Positions 19,247-32,946 of a DNA stretch of 64,000 bases are shown piece after piece (position 1 is the first letter of the stretch; the number at the start of each line of letters is the position of its first letter). The stretch is from Chrysemys picta bellii (lineage: Eukaryota; Chordata; Testudines; Emydidae), in contig NW_027052971.1 in the NCBI RefSeq assembly GCF_011386835.1, forward strand, positions 1 through 64,000, given 5' to 3'. Both the position numbers and the translations under genes were made by a program. The notes below the pieces were generated by a model that saw nothing but the letters and a program-made list of their open reading frames with translations, made no database searches and was not told the origin of the DNA.

Positions 19247-22200
19247 CTGCAGTGGGAACAGGGACAATTCTCCAACTTTGGGCAGTCGAGAGCCTGGGTG
19301 AGATAAGGGGCGTTAAAGCCCTTTGTAAAGGAGAAAGGGGAGTTTCACGGTGTTGAGCACCAAGGAATTCTAAACTTTGCTAAAACATCTAGTCTGCAGA
19401 AACCAGAAATGGTTGGGGCCACATTGTAACCATTGTCTTTTTTAAAGCCCATTGAGGGATGTGAGTCCCACCCTTTTAGGTATCTGGGGTGCTGGGAGAA
19501 GAGAAGAGGTGCCTGTCTCCATTTTATGGCCTCAACAAACTACGTGCTGTGCCCCAGTTCTCGTCAGAGATCCCTGAAAAAGAACGTCTTCCCATCCATT
19601 AACATACCTGGAAAGATACTGGAACTCCTCATTAAACAATCAGTTTGTCAGCACCTACAGGACAATTTGGTTCTTAGGACTAGTGAGCATGGACTTGTCA
19701 AGAACAAATCATTCCAAACAAATCCTAGCTCCTTCTTTGGCAGGGTTACGGGCCTAGTGGAGGTGGGTAAACAGTAGATGTGATCCATCTTGGTGTTAAT
19801 AAGGACATTCTCACAAACAAACTAGGGAGATGTGGTCTAGATGCAATTAGTATAATATGTGTGCACAGATGGTTGAAAGCCCGTACTCCAACAGCCCAGA
19901 ACCAAACACTCCTCCTCCTGGGCAGTGTGCTCTGACCTCTAATGGTCAGATGCTGCTTAGCACTGTCAGAGCAGCTTTTGCTGGGGGATTCTCCCAGCAC
20001 TTTCCAATAGTGGGAAAGTATGAAATCCCCATTTGACTGCTGGGGACAGAGCCTAGAGCGGGGAGCAACTTGCCCAAAGTCCCACAGGTCAATAGGAAAC
20101 CAGCAATGTCCAGTGTGGCCCGAATCTCACACGCTCCTTTGTCTCCTTTGGGTCTCACAGGAGCTCATTGAGGAGCTGCCTGATAACTCTCCACCCGGCG
20201 CCGTCCTCGCTAACTCCCTGATTGCTGTGGGCAACCTCAGGTACCGAGACCCTCCGGCCCGGTTCCCCTAACCCCAGTGCTGCTCAGGCCCAGGGCTGGC
20301 AGTCACTGCCCCTCCCACTCCCACTCCCAGGTCACCGCCCAAGGGTGGCTCCTCTGGCAGAGGTGCGGGGAAGGGTCACTCTCTCCTGGCTGGGCTGTTC
20401 TTTTCACTCCAGTAACATTGCAACGGCTTTGGGGAGAGGCTCACTCCCAGGATCAGATACAGGAGGGGCAGCAGGGTGCAGGGAACAGGTGCTATTCCTG
20501 CCCTGCCACTGTCTGTCTGAGACCCCTTGGCCTTGTCATTCCCTGGCTCGGTGCCTCAGTTTCCCTTCTTGCCAGCCTGTGCCTATTTCCCTGCAGTTTA
20601 ACCTGCGTGTTGGTGCCAGTCCCATCCCCGCACTGCACAGTCTAATACCGGCTCCTCTCTCTTCCAGCACCATGACACCTGCTGTGGAGCCAGAGCTGGA
20701 GACCCACCTCCTTCGAGCTGCCCTGCACGCCGTCTTCACCCTGGGCATGGAGAAGGACACCGCCCAAGTGCAGGTAGATCAGCTAAAGTCATGGATTGAA
20801 GAGCCAGCTGTCATCCTGCCATGAGTCCTTGCTAATTGCCTGCAGTGGGATGTGAAGGAGAGAGGCCAGGATATGTGTTTGGGGGTCACACCAGTGCTTC
20901 CCAGAGACCCCACTTCCCATCCTGTGGCAAGTTTAGCCCCAGTTTCCCTAACTCTGACCCATGGCTCTCCCTTGCTTTCAGGATCTGCCTAGGGTCTTGC
21001 CAGACCTCCTGGACGCCATGCTGGGGAACCTGCTGGCAGAGTCCCCAGACACCGACAGGCTCCAGTACATCTTGGAGGTGAGCCCGATGAGAGGGGTGGG
21101 GGCAATTTTACCTTCACTCTTAGATCCATTTTCCAGTCTGTCCTCCTAGCCGGGCCCCCAGTGGGCATCCTTGGTCAGGGCAGTCAGTGCAATGCCTCCT
21201 TTCCCCACAGCACATTAACTACTGGATCGTGTCCAGGGTGCCGCGAGAGAGAGCCAGGGCCGTTAAGAGCAGCACGGCCCTGCTCAGATTCACCATCACC
21301 CTCCCTGAGTTTGACGTACGTGATCTCTGACCCCAGCTTCCTGACTCCAGGGGTAGGTGATCTGGCTCTGACGGGCTGTAGGATCTGCTGCTGCAGGGGC
21401 TGTGGGTTAGGAGTGTTCCTCTTGGGAAGGCAGAGTCAGAGCAGAGAGTGAGCCTGGCTTGAGTCAAGTTCTTCTTGTCCTAGTTAAGTGGTGACTCTGG
21501 GCTTTTAAGGGGACTGTGCTCCAGGTTCATGCCTCCCTGTCATCCTGGAGCAGCTGGGGAAGCAAGTCCTCATGGAGGGCCCTGCCCACAGCCCTGTGCT
21601 GCAGGCTTCCTTGGGGGCAGAGGAAATTAAGGGTCTGGCTCTAGCTCCTATCCTCTAGCATCTCCTGCAGAGGGGCTGAGGGGAAGGAGAGTCCTGGCCC
21701 GGGGGGACTGGGAGCTAACAGGAAAATGCTGATGGAGTCCCCTCTCCCTCTCCCGTCCATTAGAACTCAGCGGAATTCCCCAGGATGGGTCACCACATGG
21801 CACAGCTGGCTCTGTCCGTCAGTGACCCAGCCAAGGACATCAGCCGGCAGGCCAGGGATGGGGTTTACCGGCTCTACCAGCTGCTGCTGCACCAGAGGGA
21901 TAAGGAACCCAGCTGGGAAATGGCACCCGCTAGAAGAGTGAGACTGGGACCCCAGCCAATTTCTCTCAGACTGACCCCGGCTGGAGGATGAGTCTCTCTA
22001 TCTCTTTCTGTGTTCCACACCACGCCCTGCAATTCTGTTGGGCCAGGCACGCAGCGAGGACTCTGCCCACTGTGCAGCCACCAATGGGATTGGAAGGACA
22101 CAAGCCCTGCAACCAGAAGGACAAATGTGTGTGTCTCTCTCTCCCTGTCACCTACTCCCTCCTGGGGGAAACCCAGCAGCTGATGGGGGAAAAGTTGAGC

Positions 22201-22727
22201 AGCTGCATTAGACTCAGGAGATTGGGGCGGGGCCCAGGCCTCATTCCCATCCTGTGGCCATTCGCTGGCCTGGCACAAGGAGCCTGGTGGGGAATGAAAG
22301 GGAGAGCAGGTGCTCCTGGGAAGGGAGATGAATTCACCTCCATGAGCAGGAGCGAGCCAGCTTGTCTCCGGAGCAGCTCCACCCAGCTCTTTAGCCAGGT
22401 TAATTAATGACAAGCTTTGCCTCATCCCAGACTTATGTTCTTAGGACAGGGTGCTATCGCTCTTGGGAAGGGCAGGAGAGTCCCCCAAGTGCCCTCTGCG
22501 AGACTCTCCTGTCCCACAGGGCCGCACCCAATTCCTAGTGGTCTGGTGTCTGTGTCACCCGAGCCACCATCCAGAGTTGCTCCCATCACTGGCAGCCTGG
22601 GAGGCCAAGGACTGACGGGTGATGGCGTCTGACCAGGCAAGGCTGAGGCACATGGGCAGGGGACGCTTGTCCTGCTGCTGGCAAGGCTGGACCCCTTCTG
22701 GAGAGAACAGGAGGATTCAGTCAGCAG

Positions 22728-23356
22728 TAGGGTTACCATGTCTAATAAATAAAAAAAGAGGACCCTCCATGGGCCCTGGCCCCGCCCATTTCCCCACCCC
22801 TAGCCCCGCCCCAACTCCACCCCTTCCCCGCCCTAACTCAGCCCCCTCCTTCCTCCCACTCCCAGCCATGGGGAAAGGGCTGCCCCAGCGCTACCGGCGT
22901 CACGGTTTGCCGGGCAGCCCCCAGACCCTGCGCCCCCGGCCGGCGCTTCCCCAGCGCAGCTGGAGCCCGGGAAGGGAAGTGCCTGGCCTGTGGCTCGGGG
23001 TCCGGAGGCAGGGGGGGCTGCCCGAAGCCAGTAGCGCTGGCTCGGGCAGCTCGGCTCTTAAAGTCTGAGAGGGGAGGAGCGGAGCAGCTCAGCTGGAGCC
23101 CGGGAAGGGAAGTGCCTGGCCAGCGGCTGGGGGTCCGGAGGCAGGGGGGGCTGCCCGAAGCCGGTAGCGCTGGCTCGGGCAGCTCGGCTCTTAAAGTCTG
23201 AGAGGGGAGGAGCAGAGCAGAGCAGCCGCGGGAGGGGAAGTGCCCGGCCGGCATTTTCCCGGACATGTTTGGCTTTTCGGCAATTCCCCCCGGACGGGCG
23301 TTTGATTGCCGAAAAGCAGGACATGTCCGGGAAAAACCGGACGTATGGTAACCCTA
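22728..23356. mobile_element. hAT-type MITE, unit 2
   Basis: Homologue of 7755-8383 at the same site with the same 8-bp duplications, so it was duplicated with the unit rather than inserted independently. Confidence 0.85.
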
Positions 23357-24886
23357 GTCAGCAGGGGCTGCCGATCCGTCCCATTCACCAGGGCTGCCAT
23401 CCTGCGGCTTCAGCATTAGTGGCTGGGGTGACTTGGGGAAAGGTCTCAACCTCCCCACATCCCACTTCACTGCTGCCAGAATCCCTCCTGCTCCCCCCGC
23501 TACAGTCCCCTCCCTACCCAACCTGGGTGGGGCTGGATGAGAGGGGTCTGAGAACTTGAGCTGTGGATTGGAGGTGGAACAGCTGTCAGGGGCACTGAGG
23601 GGGAAGTGGCAGGAGCTCCCCGTACAAGGAGGGGGGTTGCCACTGGAGGTCACTAGGAAGGACAACAAGACTCCATCGTGGGGGTCAGGAGGGGGAATCC
23701 ATCCCTCAGAGGTGGGCAGGGGCTGGGTGGAAATGCTGCTGGTTCCAGGGGCCGTTAATCCCCCCTGATTCCTCGGAGGCGTCTGAGTCTCAGACAGGTT
23801 CTCGTTCCCTTGCAGCAGGAGGACGTCACGGCCAATGTGATGCGCCAGCTCCGTATCATGCGGCACTTGCGCCAGGTTCCCGAGGCGCTGCAGGGCCTGT
23901 GCCTCTGAGGCCACCAGCAACTCCCGCTCTCTGCTGCAGGTACTGCTCTGGCTCTCTGTAAATGGGGAGCTAGTGGAAGGGGAAATGGAGCCCCCTGGCA
24001 CTCACAGAAACCCTCTCCCCTCTCTGTGGAGCAGGGTCCTTTCCTCTGCCCCCAAATTCCTTCATCTGGGACAGGAGCTCTTTCCCTCACACCCATTCCC
24101 CTCCCCCCTTTCCTTGATCTACCCTCATCCCATTCCCCCTGCGCCCAGGCAGAGCTCTGCCTGCCCCATATGGTGCAGAAAGGCCTGTGATATGCAGGGG
24201 GTCAGATTAGATGCTCTAACGGTCTCTTCTGCCCATAAAGTCTACTCATTTCTGAGAAACCGAGTGTAGCATTGGGAGCAGCCTCTGCTGTTTTACTGTC
24301 TAGCCGGCTTGCTTCCTAGAATGAACACTCATTGAGCGGGGTGATCCACAGAGAGTAGCTCTGTGACATACTGGTGGAGCCCCCCAGCCACCTCCACCTT
24401 GCCTGCCTCATGGGGGTTTGTGTCAGAGGACACCTTCTCCTTCTCCTTTCTTTCTAACTTCTTAGGGCCCTGGCCCCTCGTTCAGCCACTCAGCAATTTC
24501 CTAAGCAGGCCGTGTCTTTTGATGTGGCCTGCTTCTCTGCCCCCAAAACAAAGAACTCTTGCTCCCATCTTGGCCTTAGGCCACGCTTGTACACTTTCTC
24601 ATGCCCTTCTCCCTGGGCTAACCTTCTCAGCACAGCCCAGGCATGCTCTCCTTCTCTGCTCTTTTTGTCCATGGGCATAGCAGATCCTGGGTTGATTTCC
24701 CTTTGCAGGATCTCTCACAGGTATTGCTGCTGCTGCATCTGTAGCTCCACCTGCACTTCCTTCTGCGTCTGTTGGTTTTCTAGGAGCTGCAGGAGAAACC
24801 CCTAGATCTGTTTTGGCTGCTTAGCCAGTCCCTGGAACTGAAGTGGGAAATCCAGTGACCAGCTTGGTCCCTTGATACACCTGCTT

Positions 24887-25068
24887 GGGGGAGGGATAGC
24901 TCAGTGGTTTGAGCATTGGCCTGCTACACCCGGGGTTGTGAGCTCTATCCTTGAGGGGGCCATTTAGGGATCAGGGCAAAAAACTGTCTGGGGATTGGTT
25001 CTGCTTTTAGCAGGGGGTTGGACTAGATGACCTCCGGAGGTCCCTTCCAACCCTGATATTCTATGATT
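24887..25068 (+). repeat. tRNA-derived SINE, unit 2
   Basis: Same insertion as at 9916-10097, duplicated with the unit. Confidence 0.85.
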
Positions 25069-25808
25069 CCTTCAGCAACCAAGACTTCCCTCACGGCTCA
25101 CAGGGGGAACTCAATCCTGCCAACTATGCTAATCATAAATGAATCTACTCATCGTTAGGTGCCCCCCGGCGGCCAGGCATGGCATCACAGCCCTCTCGCT
25201 GGGCTAGCGTCCCCCATCCATGGTCGCTCCAGCACCACGGCAGTTTCTCTGCCTGGTAACTCCGGCCAGGTCACCACCTTTAGTCCACCCTTCTGGGGCC
25301 CAGCTTGCCTCACACTAAAAGTTCAAAGAGGTCTTTCCACAGACAGAAGTCCTTCTGCCATCGCTGGGGCACTTGCTCAGCCTGTAGCCCCCTTGCTGGG
25401 CTTGGGAACCCTCTCCAGGTGCGTGAACGCCGCCTCCTCTGGGGCCGGTAGGGGAACCCAGTCCCACCCTGACATTGATAGCAGCCCAGGGCCCTGGACC
25501 CAACAGCTAGGTCTGCTCCTTTCTCTTTGCTGCACTTTTCCAACCTCTCTTCTCAAGTTCCCCTCCAGGCTTTCCTTGCTGCTCTGAACTTCCTACCTCG
25601 TTCTCAATCCTGTTGCTACCCCGGTTGGGCTGTATCACCACTGAAGTCTGGCTCTTTAGGGGGGCGGATATGGTGCCTCTCAGTTCGGGCTCATTCTGTA
25701 ATCAGCTTTCTGTGAGTGCCAGGGGGCTCCATTTCCCCTTCCACTAGCTCCCAATTTACAGAGAGCGAGAGCAGTACCTCCAGCAGGGAGCGGGAGTTGC
25801 TGGTGGCC

Positions 25809-25901
25809 TCAGAGGCACAGGCCCTGCAGCGCCTCGGGCACCTGGTGCAAGTGCCGCATGATACGGAGCTGGCGCATCACATTGGCCGTGACGTCCTCCT
25901 G
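25809..25901 (-). pseudogene. Inverted copy of the MROH terminal exon, unit 2
   Basis: Same as 10838-10930: intact acceptor, 30 codons and TGA on the - strand, with RHLHQV in place of RHLRQV. Confidence 0.8.
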
Positions 25902-28542
25902 CTGCAAGGGAACGAGAACCTGTCTGAGACTCAGACGCCTCCGAGGAATCAGGGGGGATTAACGGCCCCTGGAACCAGCAGCATTTCCACCCAGCCCCTG
26001 CCCACCTCTGAGGGATGGATTCCCCCTCCTGACTCCCAGGATGGAGTCTTGTTGTCCTTCCTAGTGACCTCCAGTGGCAACCCCCCTCCTTGTACGGGGA
26101 GCTCCTGCCACTTCCCCGTCAGTGCCCCTGACAGCTGTTCCACCTCCAATCCACAGCTCAAGTTCTCAGACCCCTCTCCTCCAGCCCCACCCAGGTTGGG
26201 TAGGGAGGGGACTGTAGTGGGGGGGCAGGAGGGATTCTGGCAGCAGTGAAGTGGGATGTGGGGAGGTTGAGACCTTTCCCCAAGTCACCCCAGCCACTAA
26301 TGCTGAAGCCGCAGGATGGCAGCCCTGGTGAATGGGACGGATCGGCAGCCCCTGCTGACTGAATCCTCCTGTTCTCTCCAGCAGCGCCGGCTTTAGGAAG
26401 GACGGGGCCCAAATCGAACATTTTTGGCGGGGCCCCGGCAGGGATGACTAACAAAAAAAATAATGGAAAAAAAAGCCTTTAATTTCTTCCATGTATTATT
26501 TACTTTCCATAACTATATAAAAAATAAAATTATATATTCTGTACATTGCATCATATATGCTGTTGATCGGTTATTAATGAGCTCCGTTTCTCGTGTGTGG
26601 TCCCCGCCACTCCCTGGGGGTGTGCTAGGGTGACCAGATGTCCTGATTTTATAGGGACAGTCCCGATTTTTGGGTCTTTTTCTTATAGGATCCTATTATC
26701 CCCCACCCCCTGTCCCGATTTTTCACACTTGCTGTCTGGTCACCCTAGTGGTGTGCACATGTGTGGGTCCCAGCTGCTCCCTGCCCCCCTCATTGAAGCA
26801 GGTGTGCAGGGTTACTGCCCTGGGAACTGCAGGGCACCAGTGGACATGGGGCTGGCTGGAGGCTGGGCAGGGGCTCACTGGAGGTAGGGTCTGGCTGCAG
26901 GCAGGGCAAGGGGTGTGGGGCTGGCTGGAGACAGGGGTGTGTGGGGCTGGCTGGCTTTGGGCAGGGCCGCAGGGGGGTGCGGCAGGGGTTGCCTGGAGAC
27001 AGGGCAGGGGGTGCGGCAGAGGCTGGCTGTGGGCAGGGGGTGCAGGGCTGGCTGCAGGCAGGGCAGGGGGGCGGGGCTGGTGCGGGCAGAACAGGGGTGG
27101 CGGGGCTGGAGGTAGGGCAGGGGTGCAGCAGGGGCTGGCTGCGGACAGGGGGTGCAGGGCTGGCTGGAGACGGGGCTGGCTGCGGGCAGGGCAGGCGGTG
27201 CGGGGCTGGTGCGGGGACGGGGTGCAGCAGAGGCAGCTTTAAATAGCCCCCGAGTCCCCCGCTATCCCAGGGCTCTGGGGGCTATTTAAAGGGCTCAGGG
27301 CTCCCCTGCTTCTACTGCCCCGGCCCATTAAATAGCCGCGGGAGCCCTGGGGAAGCAGCGGGGCTCCAGTGGCTATTTAAAGGGCCAGGGCGGTAGAGGC
27401 AGCGGGAGTCCCAGACTTTTTAAATAGCCCCCAGAGCCCCGCAGCCCTACCCCAGGGCTCCAGCAGTGGGGGTCTGGTGGCAATTTAAAGGGCCTGGGGC
27501 TCCGGCCCCTGCTGGGAGCCCTAGGTCCTTTAAATTGCCCCCTGGGGAAGCCGGACCACCCTGGTACAGCGCACTGGCTCTTGCCGGTACACCGTACCGG
27601 GGCTTGGGCCTGGGGCCCGATTCAGGGGAATTGGTTGAATTGGCCTAAAGTCGGCCCTGGTGGGGGTATGGCCACAGAGCCGCAGGGAGGGGAACCCTGA
27701 GGTGTGGGGGCTGGGTGGGTACTGAGAGTTCCTCCTGAAGGGACGGGGGTTGGCCAAGGTCACTCAGCCCCGGGGTGTGGGAGGGGGACAGGCTGAGGGC
27801 ACTCAGAGCCCCAGGAAGTGGGGGGGGGCTGAGGGGAGGGACTGGCCAGGGGCACTCAGAGCTCTCGGGGGGGGGCTGTCCGGGAGGAGGGCACTCACAG
27901 CCCCAGGAGGTGTGGGGGGAGGAGCACACAGGATTTCAGGAATTCCCTGGCAGTGAAGAGCTGCTGGCGGCAGGGAGGAGCCAGCCGTGACAATCCCCAC
28001 TTGGGATCCCTGGCTGGACTAGAGGGTATGGGGGCCCGTGGCCAAGGTGCAGCGGAAGGTGACCTGAAGAAAATGCCTCGGCCTCCAGCTAGGAAGGGCC
28101 TGGGCCAGACAATGACCCACCACGCAGTGTCCCAGCTCCCTGCCCCACACCTGTGGGGCACGGCCCCTCCTCTGTAGGGAGGTTGGCATGTACCTTAGTG
28201 CTGCTTCCTCCATCCCCAAAGGCCTCTCCCAGCCAGTCTCTGGCAACCCCTGCCGTTCAGTATGCACATTACCCTGCTGTGACATACCGGGGGGGGGAAC
28301 CCCTCGGGGATGGGGGGGCTGTCACACAGCTGGGCAATTTTACCCGGCTGGGCAGGAGTGACTGTGTCCCTGGAGCTGGGGTCTCAGCCCAGGTGTCTCT
28401 CTGCCCTTCCCCCCAGTAGCGCCCCACATTGAGTTCCAGCCCCACATTCACACCCACAAGTGCTGGTGGGTTCCAATCCCAGCTGAACACGCCCACCCGG
28501 CCCTAGTGCGGAGCAGAAGGGCCCAGCGCTGCCCCACAGACC

Positions 28543-29120
28543 CTCTGGCTCTCCGAGCCCGCTCTTACCCATCACCGCAGCACGTCTGGCCCATGCTGAA
28601 CGCTGCTGCTCTGTGCAGAGAGGCTGGCACTTCTCGCTCCTGCCGTACGAGGAGCAGGTGCTGCTACCGACTGCTCCCCCTAACCCCCGCCCTGCTGCGC
28701 TCTGGGGATGCTGCCCTGCTGTGGAGCTCTCAGGTATCTTGAACTGGAATTTGTTTGGAGAGAAACTGCTAAGGAGCCTTATCAGCCCCGAGCAGAGAGT
28801 ACCTGGGAGCCTGCCTGGGTCGGGCGGGTCTGGTACAGCCTCCCCCCAGATAAGGCTCTTCCCTGGACCTGCCACCCATTGGAATCTGGAACGATTCCCT
28901 CCGAGGTAACACCCGGGGCAGCCAGGGCAGGGTAGGGTACGGCCTGCTCCCCTGGAGCGTTAGGGCTTTCAGGAGTCAGAGGTGCCAGCAGAGCAGGTTG
29001 TACGTTAAAGCAACGAAGGCAGTTGGGGGGCAGAGGAATTGGGTGCTTTGCCATTGCACTTGATCAGCTCAATTTGAAAATTCTTTCAAAGGAAATCCAG
29101 ATGTATACATCTGACTGGGG
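28543..29120. other. Unit-end segment absent from unit 1, no gene seen
   Basis: It begins ctctggctctccgagcccg and runs to the microsatellite. Overlapping short open frames exist on both strands without recognisable features. It is also present at 52999-53576, and its right part opens the window (1-314). Confidence 0.45.
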
Positions 29121-29246
29121 TACATGTACACACATACACACGCACACTCACATGTGCACACACTCATGTGCACATACATGTACACGCATACATACACACA
29201 TGTACACATACACATAGGTACAGATGTACACATACACGCACACACG
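29121..29246. repeat. Degenerate TG/CA microsatellite, end of unit 2
   Basis: Homologue of 315-426 but with extra cacatgtacacatacac and taggtacag steps. Confidence 0.85.
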
Positions 29247-32000
29247 CTGTCCCTGGAGCGCCCCAGGATGCGACTGACGGGGTGGCTGGCTATTATGGAG
29301 GCAGAAGGGGGTTGGGAGAAAATAATCAAGAAGAACTTTTGCTGAAAATGCAAACCTAAGCTGGAAATCTGTGCAGGGCTGGGTCAGCGAAAATGATCTT
29401 TTGAGCTGTTCTTATTAACCGTGGTCCTGTACTTCCTGGTTTGCGTCGGACCCAGGCAGGAGACTGGGCTGCTCTCAGCTGTAGAAGCCATTGGAATGAG
29501 CCAGGTCGGAATGAGCCAGGCCCTCAGAGCCTTCTGCCACCAATCGCCCCAGCAGTCACTGATCCACACCAAACCACGTCCTTCCAGTCAGGCAGTTTCA
29601 TATGCACACGTCAAACCCTTGGTTTGCCACTCAGACACCACGGTGATGGGCACAGTAAGGACCGAGAGACGCTAAACGGGCAGACAGACAAGGAAATAGT
29701 GGCCCTGCCTACAGGTGTGTGTGTGCTGCAAACGGATGAATACCAGTTGCTGGCTGAAGGCACAACCTTAATTCCTGCATCTCCTGTCTGTCAGCTATCG
29801 TTCGCTTGGCAGCCTGAGCTCCGATTTCTAACGCAGCGTTTTGCTCTGGCCTATTGTGGTTCTCATGTCCGGGGGCGCCTTGGCCCCTGGTATCAGGAGC
29901 GGTGCTAAGGAGGCTGCTTTTCAAAGGTCCTTAAGTAGGGTTGCCAACTTTCTACTTGCACAAAACCAAACGCCCTTGACCCAACCCCTTTCATGCCCTT
30001 CCCCAAGGCCCCACCCCCACTCACTCCAGCCCAGCCCACCTCTCTCAGTTGTTCGCTCTCACACCCTCACTCACTTTCACTGGGCTGGAGCTGGGGGTTG
30101 GAGTGCAGGGAGGGGTGAGGGCTCCGGTGGGGATGCGGGCTCTGGGATTGGGCTGGAGATTAGGGGGTTGGGGTGCCAGAGGGGGATCCGGGCTGGGACA
30201 GAGGGTTGGGGTGCGGACTCTGGGAGGGAGTTTGGGTGCGGGAGGGGGCTCAGGGCTGGGGTAGGGGATTGGGGTGGGGGTGTGGGGTCTGGGAGGGATT
30301 AGGGTACAGGAGGGGGTTCCGACCTGGGGCAGGGGGTTGGGGTGCCGGGTGTGAGGTCTGGGAGGGAATTTGGGTGTGGGAGGGGGTTCCAACCTGGGGC
30401 AGGGTTTCTGGGTGCGAGCTCCGGCCAGGCGGCGCTTACCTCAGCCAGCTCTTGGTCAATGGCACACCGGTGCTAATGCAGGCTCCTGACCCCTGGTCTC
30501 CCTCCGCTGGCAGGCTCTGAGCAAGGCCTGCCCAGAGAACATGGATGACGAGCTCTCGATCCTGCTGACAGCACCCCCCAGCACAGACAAACTCCAGCAC
30601 ATCTTGGAGGTGAGCAGAATGGGGAGGGGCCGCAGGGGTTTTACCTTAGCCCTGGGGACTCCTAGAAAGAAGAGACTGGAAAATCCATATTTCTATTAGA
30701 TCCTTCCGAGTATGCATTGGTGATATAAACTCACTGGGTGACCTTGGGGTAACTCACTTCCCCCTTACGGCATCAGTCTTCTCCACTATCAAATCTACAC
30801 TGGGGAAGAAGGACAGAAGCCCCGACAATCACCTTCACCTCTGGGTGTCTGGTCCTGGGAGCCGAAACCAACTGGACTATCTGCCCCATCTCCTAAACTG
30901 CCCTGTCTTTCCCTCCTAGGGCCTTGTCCTTAGTGCTCAGCCTGGCCCCTTCCCAGCTTGTCCCTGACCTTTAAAGGACTCTCCAAGCCCCTCCCATGCC
31001 TGCTTCCCTTGGGGTCTCTCTCCTGGCTGAGTACAGGCTGCCCTTCTATCTCTCAGCAGGCCTGGGTCCTAGTCACAGGCTGCGTCTTGTCACGTGACCC
31101 CCACACTTATTCCCTTCACCCTAGGGACCTGCATCACCTGGGCCAGGTGCAGTTGAGCTCCAACCCCTTTCCCTGCCATCTCACCCTGGGACAGGTTGAA
31201 ACTGGTAACCTGTGGGTAACAGTAACTGGTTGCTCCCAAAGGTGCTGAAGACACAATGGAAGAGGAAATCCTTTGGCCTGGATTGAAATTATTCCGACTG
31301 AAAGTGAATGAGAGAAAATAGGTCCAGAGTTCTCTTCCTAGCAGCAGAAAATGTAGCGATTGATAGAGGTTCAGGTCAGAAAGGACCATTATGTGCATCT
31401 AGTCGCCCCTCCTGTATAACTCAGGGCTAGAATGTGACCACGTGGTTCCTTCAGCCAACCATAGCATGGGACTGAGTCAGAGCACGTCTTTTGGAACGAC
31501 ATCCACATGCAGGAGAGCCAGCTGGCTACCAGAAAATCTCTCTTCTGCAGTGACGTGTGGTTAAGGGACATGGGGGAAAAGACATGGCGGCTGTGACTAA
31601 ACTTAGAGCAGCAAGGCCAGGAAAACCAGGGTTAGGTCCCAGGCCTGGCTATCAGATCTGCTGTTTTCTATTCCTGGCTTTGGGACCATGAGCGAGTCTC
31701 TGCACCGCTGGGTGCCTCGGTTTCCCCAGCTGTCAAGGAGCTAATCAAGGTTTTGTTTCTTCTCCCCATTTTACAGGGTGGGAAACCGAGACACAGTTGG
31801 GACCTGTCTACACTACAGGTCTGTCGTGCGTTTGTAATCTGCTGACCCCCACATGTTGTTCAGAGCCTATGGACAACACAGCTCCTAAAGGTACGTTTGT
31901 TCTGTGCTTATCCCCTCTGTACCAGCAGGGCTGGACAGCATTTCTCACTGTGATGTGGGGAGCAGGTCCTGGGTACTAAGGGTCTGAAGAAGCTCTCAAG

Positions 32001-32946
32001 GACTAATTTTTTAAAATAATTGTTATCAATGAATTGGGAGAAAACATACAATCACTGCGGATAAGATTGAGGGGTGACAAAATACAGGCAGAGTGGTAAT
32101 TCCTGATGGGGAGAGGGCAGTGATACAGAGCGATCTGGCTCATTCGGCCAGCTGGACCCATTCAAAGAAAACAAGTTTGAGCAGAGCCCAATGCAAGGTC
32201 CTATACGTGGCAACAAGGCACGCCGGCCACACCTCCAGAATGGGGACGTGGATCCAGGAAAGCAGTGACTCTGAAAAGGATTTAGGGGCCAGAGTGGAGA
32301 AGCCACTCAACATGAGCTCCCAGTGTGATGCTGTGGTGAACAGGGCTAAAGCCATCATTAGACGTAGGAGCAGAGCCGTGAGTAGGATAGGGAGGTGACA
32401 CAGCAGCAGTGAGACTGCTATTGGAATACTGCCTCCAGTCTTGGTGTCCTCCTTTGAAAAAGATGGTCCTAGAAATTGGAGCTGGGGCAGCAAAGAGCCA
32501 TGAAATGTTCTGAGGGCTGGAGAAAAATGCCTTCTAGTGAGCTATGGAAAGAGCTCAACCTGTTTAGCTTATCAAAAGAAGATTGAAGGGGACTTCATTG
32601 AAGTGTTGAAGTGCCTTAATGGAGAGAAAATACTGGGTATTAAAGGGCTCTCTAGTCTAGCAGAGAAAGGCAGAACAAGACCCAATGGCTGGAAGGTGAA
32701 AAGAGACAAATTCCTATGACAAATAAGGCACAAATATTCAACAGCGAGGATGATTGACCACAGGAAGAAGCTACCAAGGAAAGTGGTGGATTCTCCATCT
32801 CTTGATGTCATTAATAAAGACTAGATGCCTTTCCGGAATGTGTTTGCCCCAAAAGTAGCTATTGTGGTAGACAGGAGGCCTGTGATATGCAGGGGGTCAG
32901 ATTAGATGCTCTAACGGTCTCTGCTGCCCATAAAGTCTACTCATTG
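32001..32946 (+). repeat. CR1 LINE 3' fragment, unit 3
   Basis: Homologue of 2585-3530. It lies about 1.4 kb before the Ty3/gypsy element. Confidence 0.8.

Larger units (their letters stand above)
14667..23908 (+). pseudogene. MROH family gene, 3' part, unit 2
   Basis: Exons by homology and splice sites: 14667-14762, 20161-20240, 20668-20773, 20982-21077, 21211-21315, 21764-21937 and 23816-23908 (stop). The encoded residues are the same as in unit 1, and the remnant exon at 22150-22194 has the same ruined donor. The first intron is 1.4 kb longer than in unit 1 because both copies of the internal duplicated module are kept. Confidence 0.75.
13571..29417. repeat. Tandem unit 2 (full-length reference copy)
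   Basis: This 15,847-bp copy has all segments and no Ty3/gypsy insertion. The spacing to unit 3 is exactly 15,847 bp at several landmarks in the first part, for example the exons at 14667 and 30514. It holds both halves of the internal 1.4-kb direct duplication, the MROH 3' exons, the hAT MITE, the inverted terminal exon and the GC-rich minisatellites. Confidence 0.92.

Noticed and set aside
29441..29908. 155-codon frame kept in three units
   Set aside because: Retention follows from recent duplication, not selection. No domain, signal peptide or splice context was recognised, so it is listed only as an unassigned segment.
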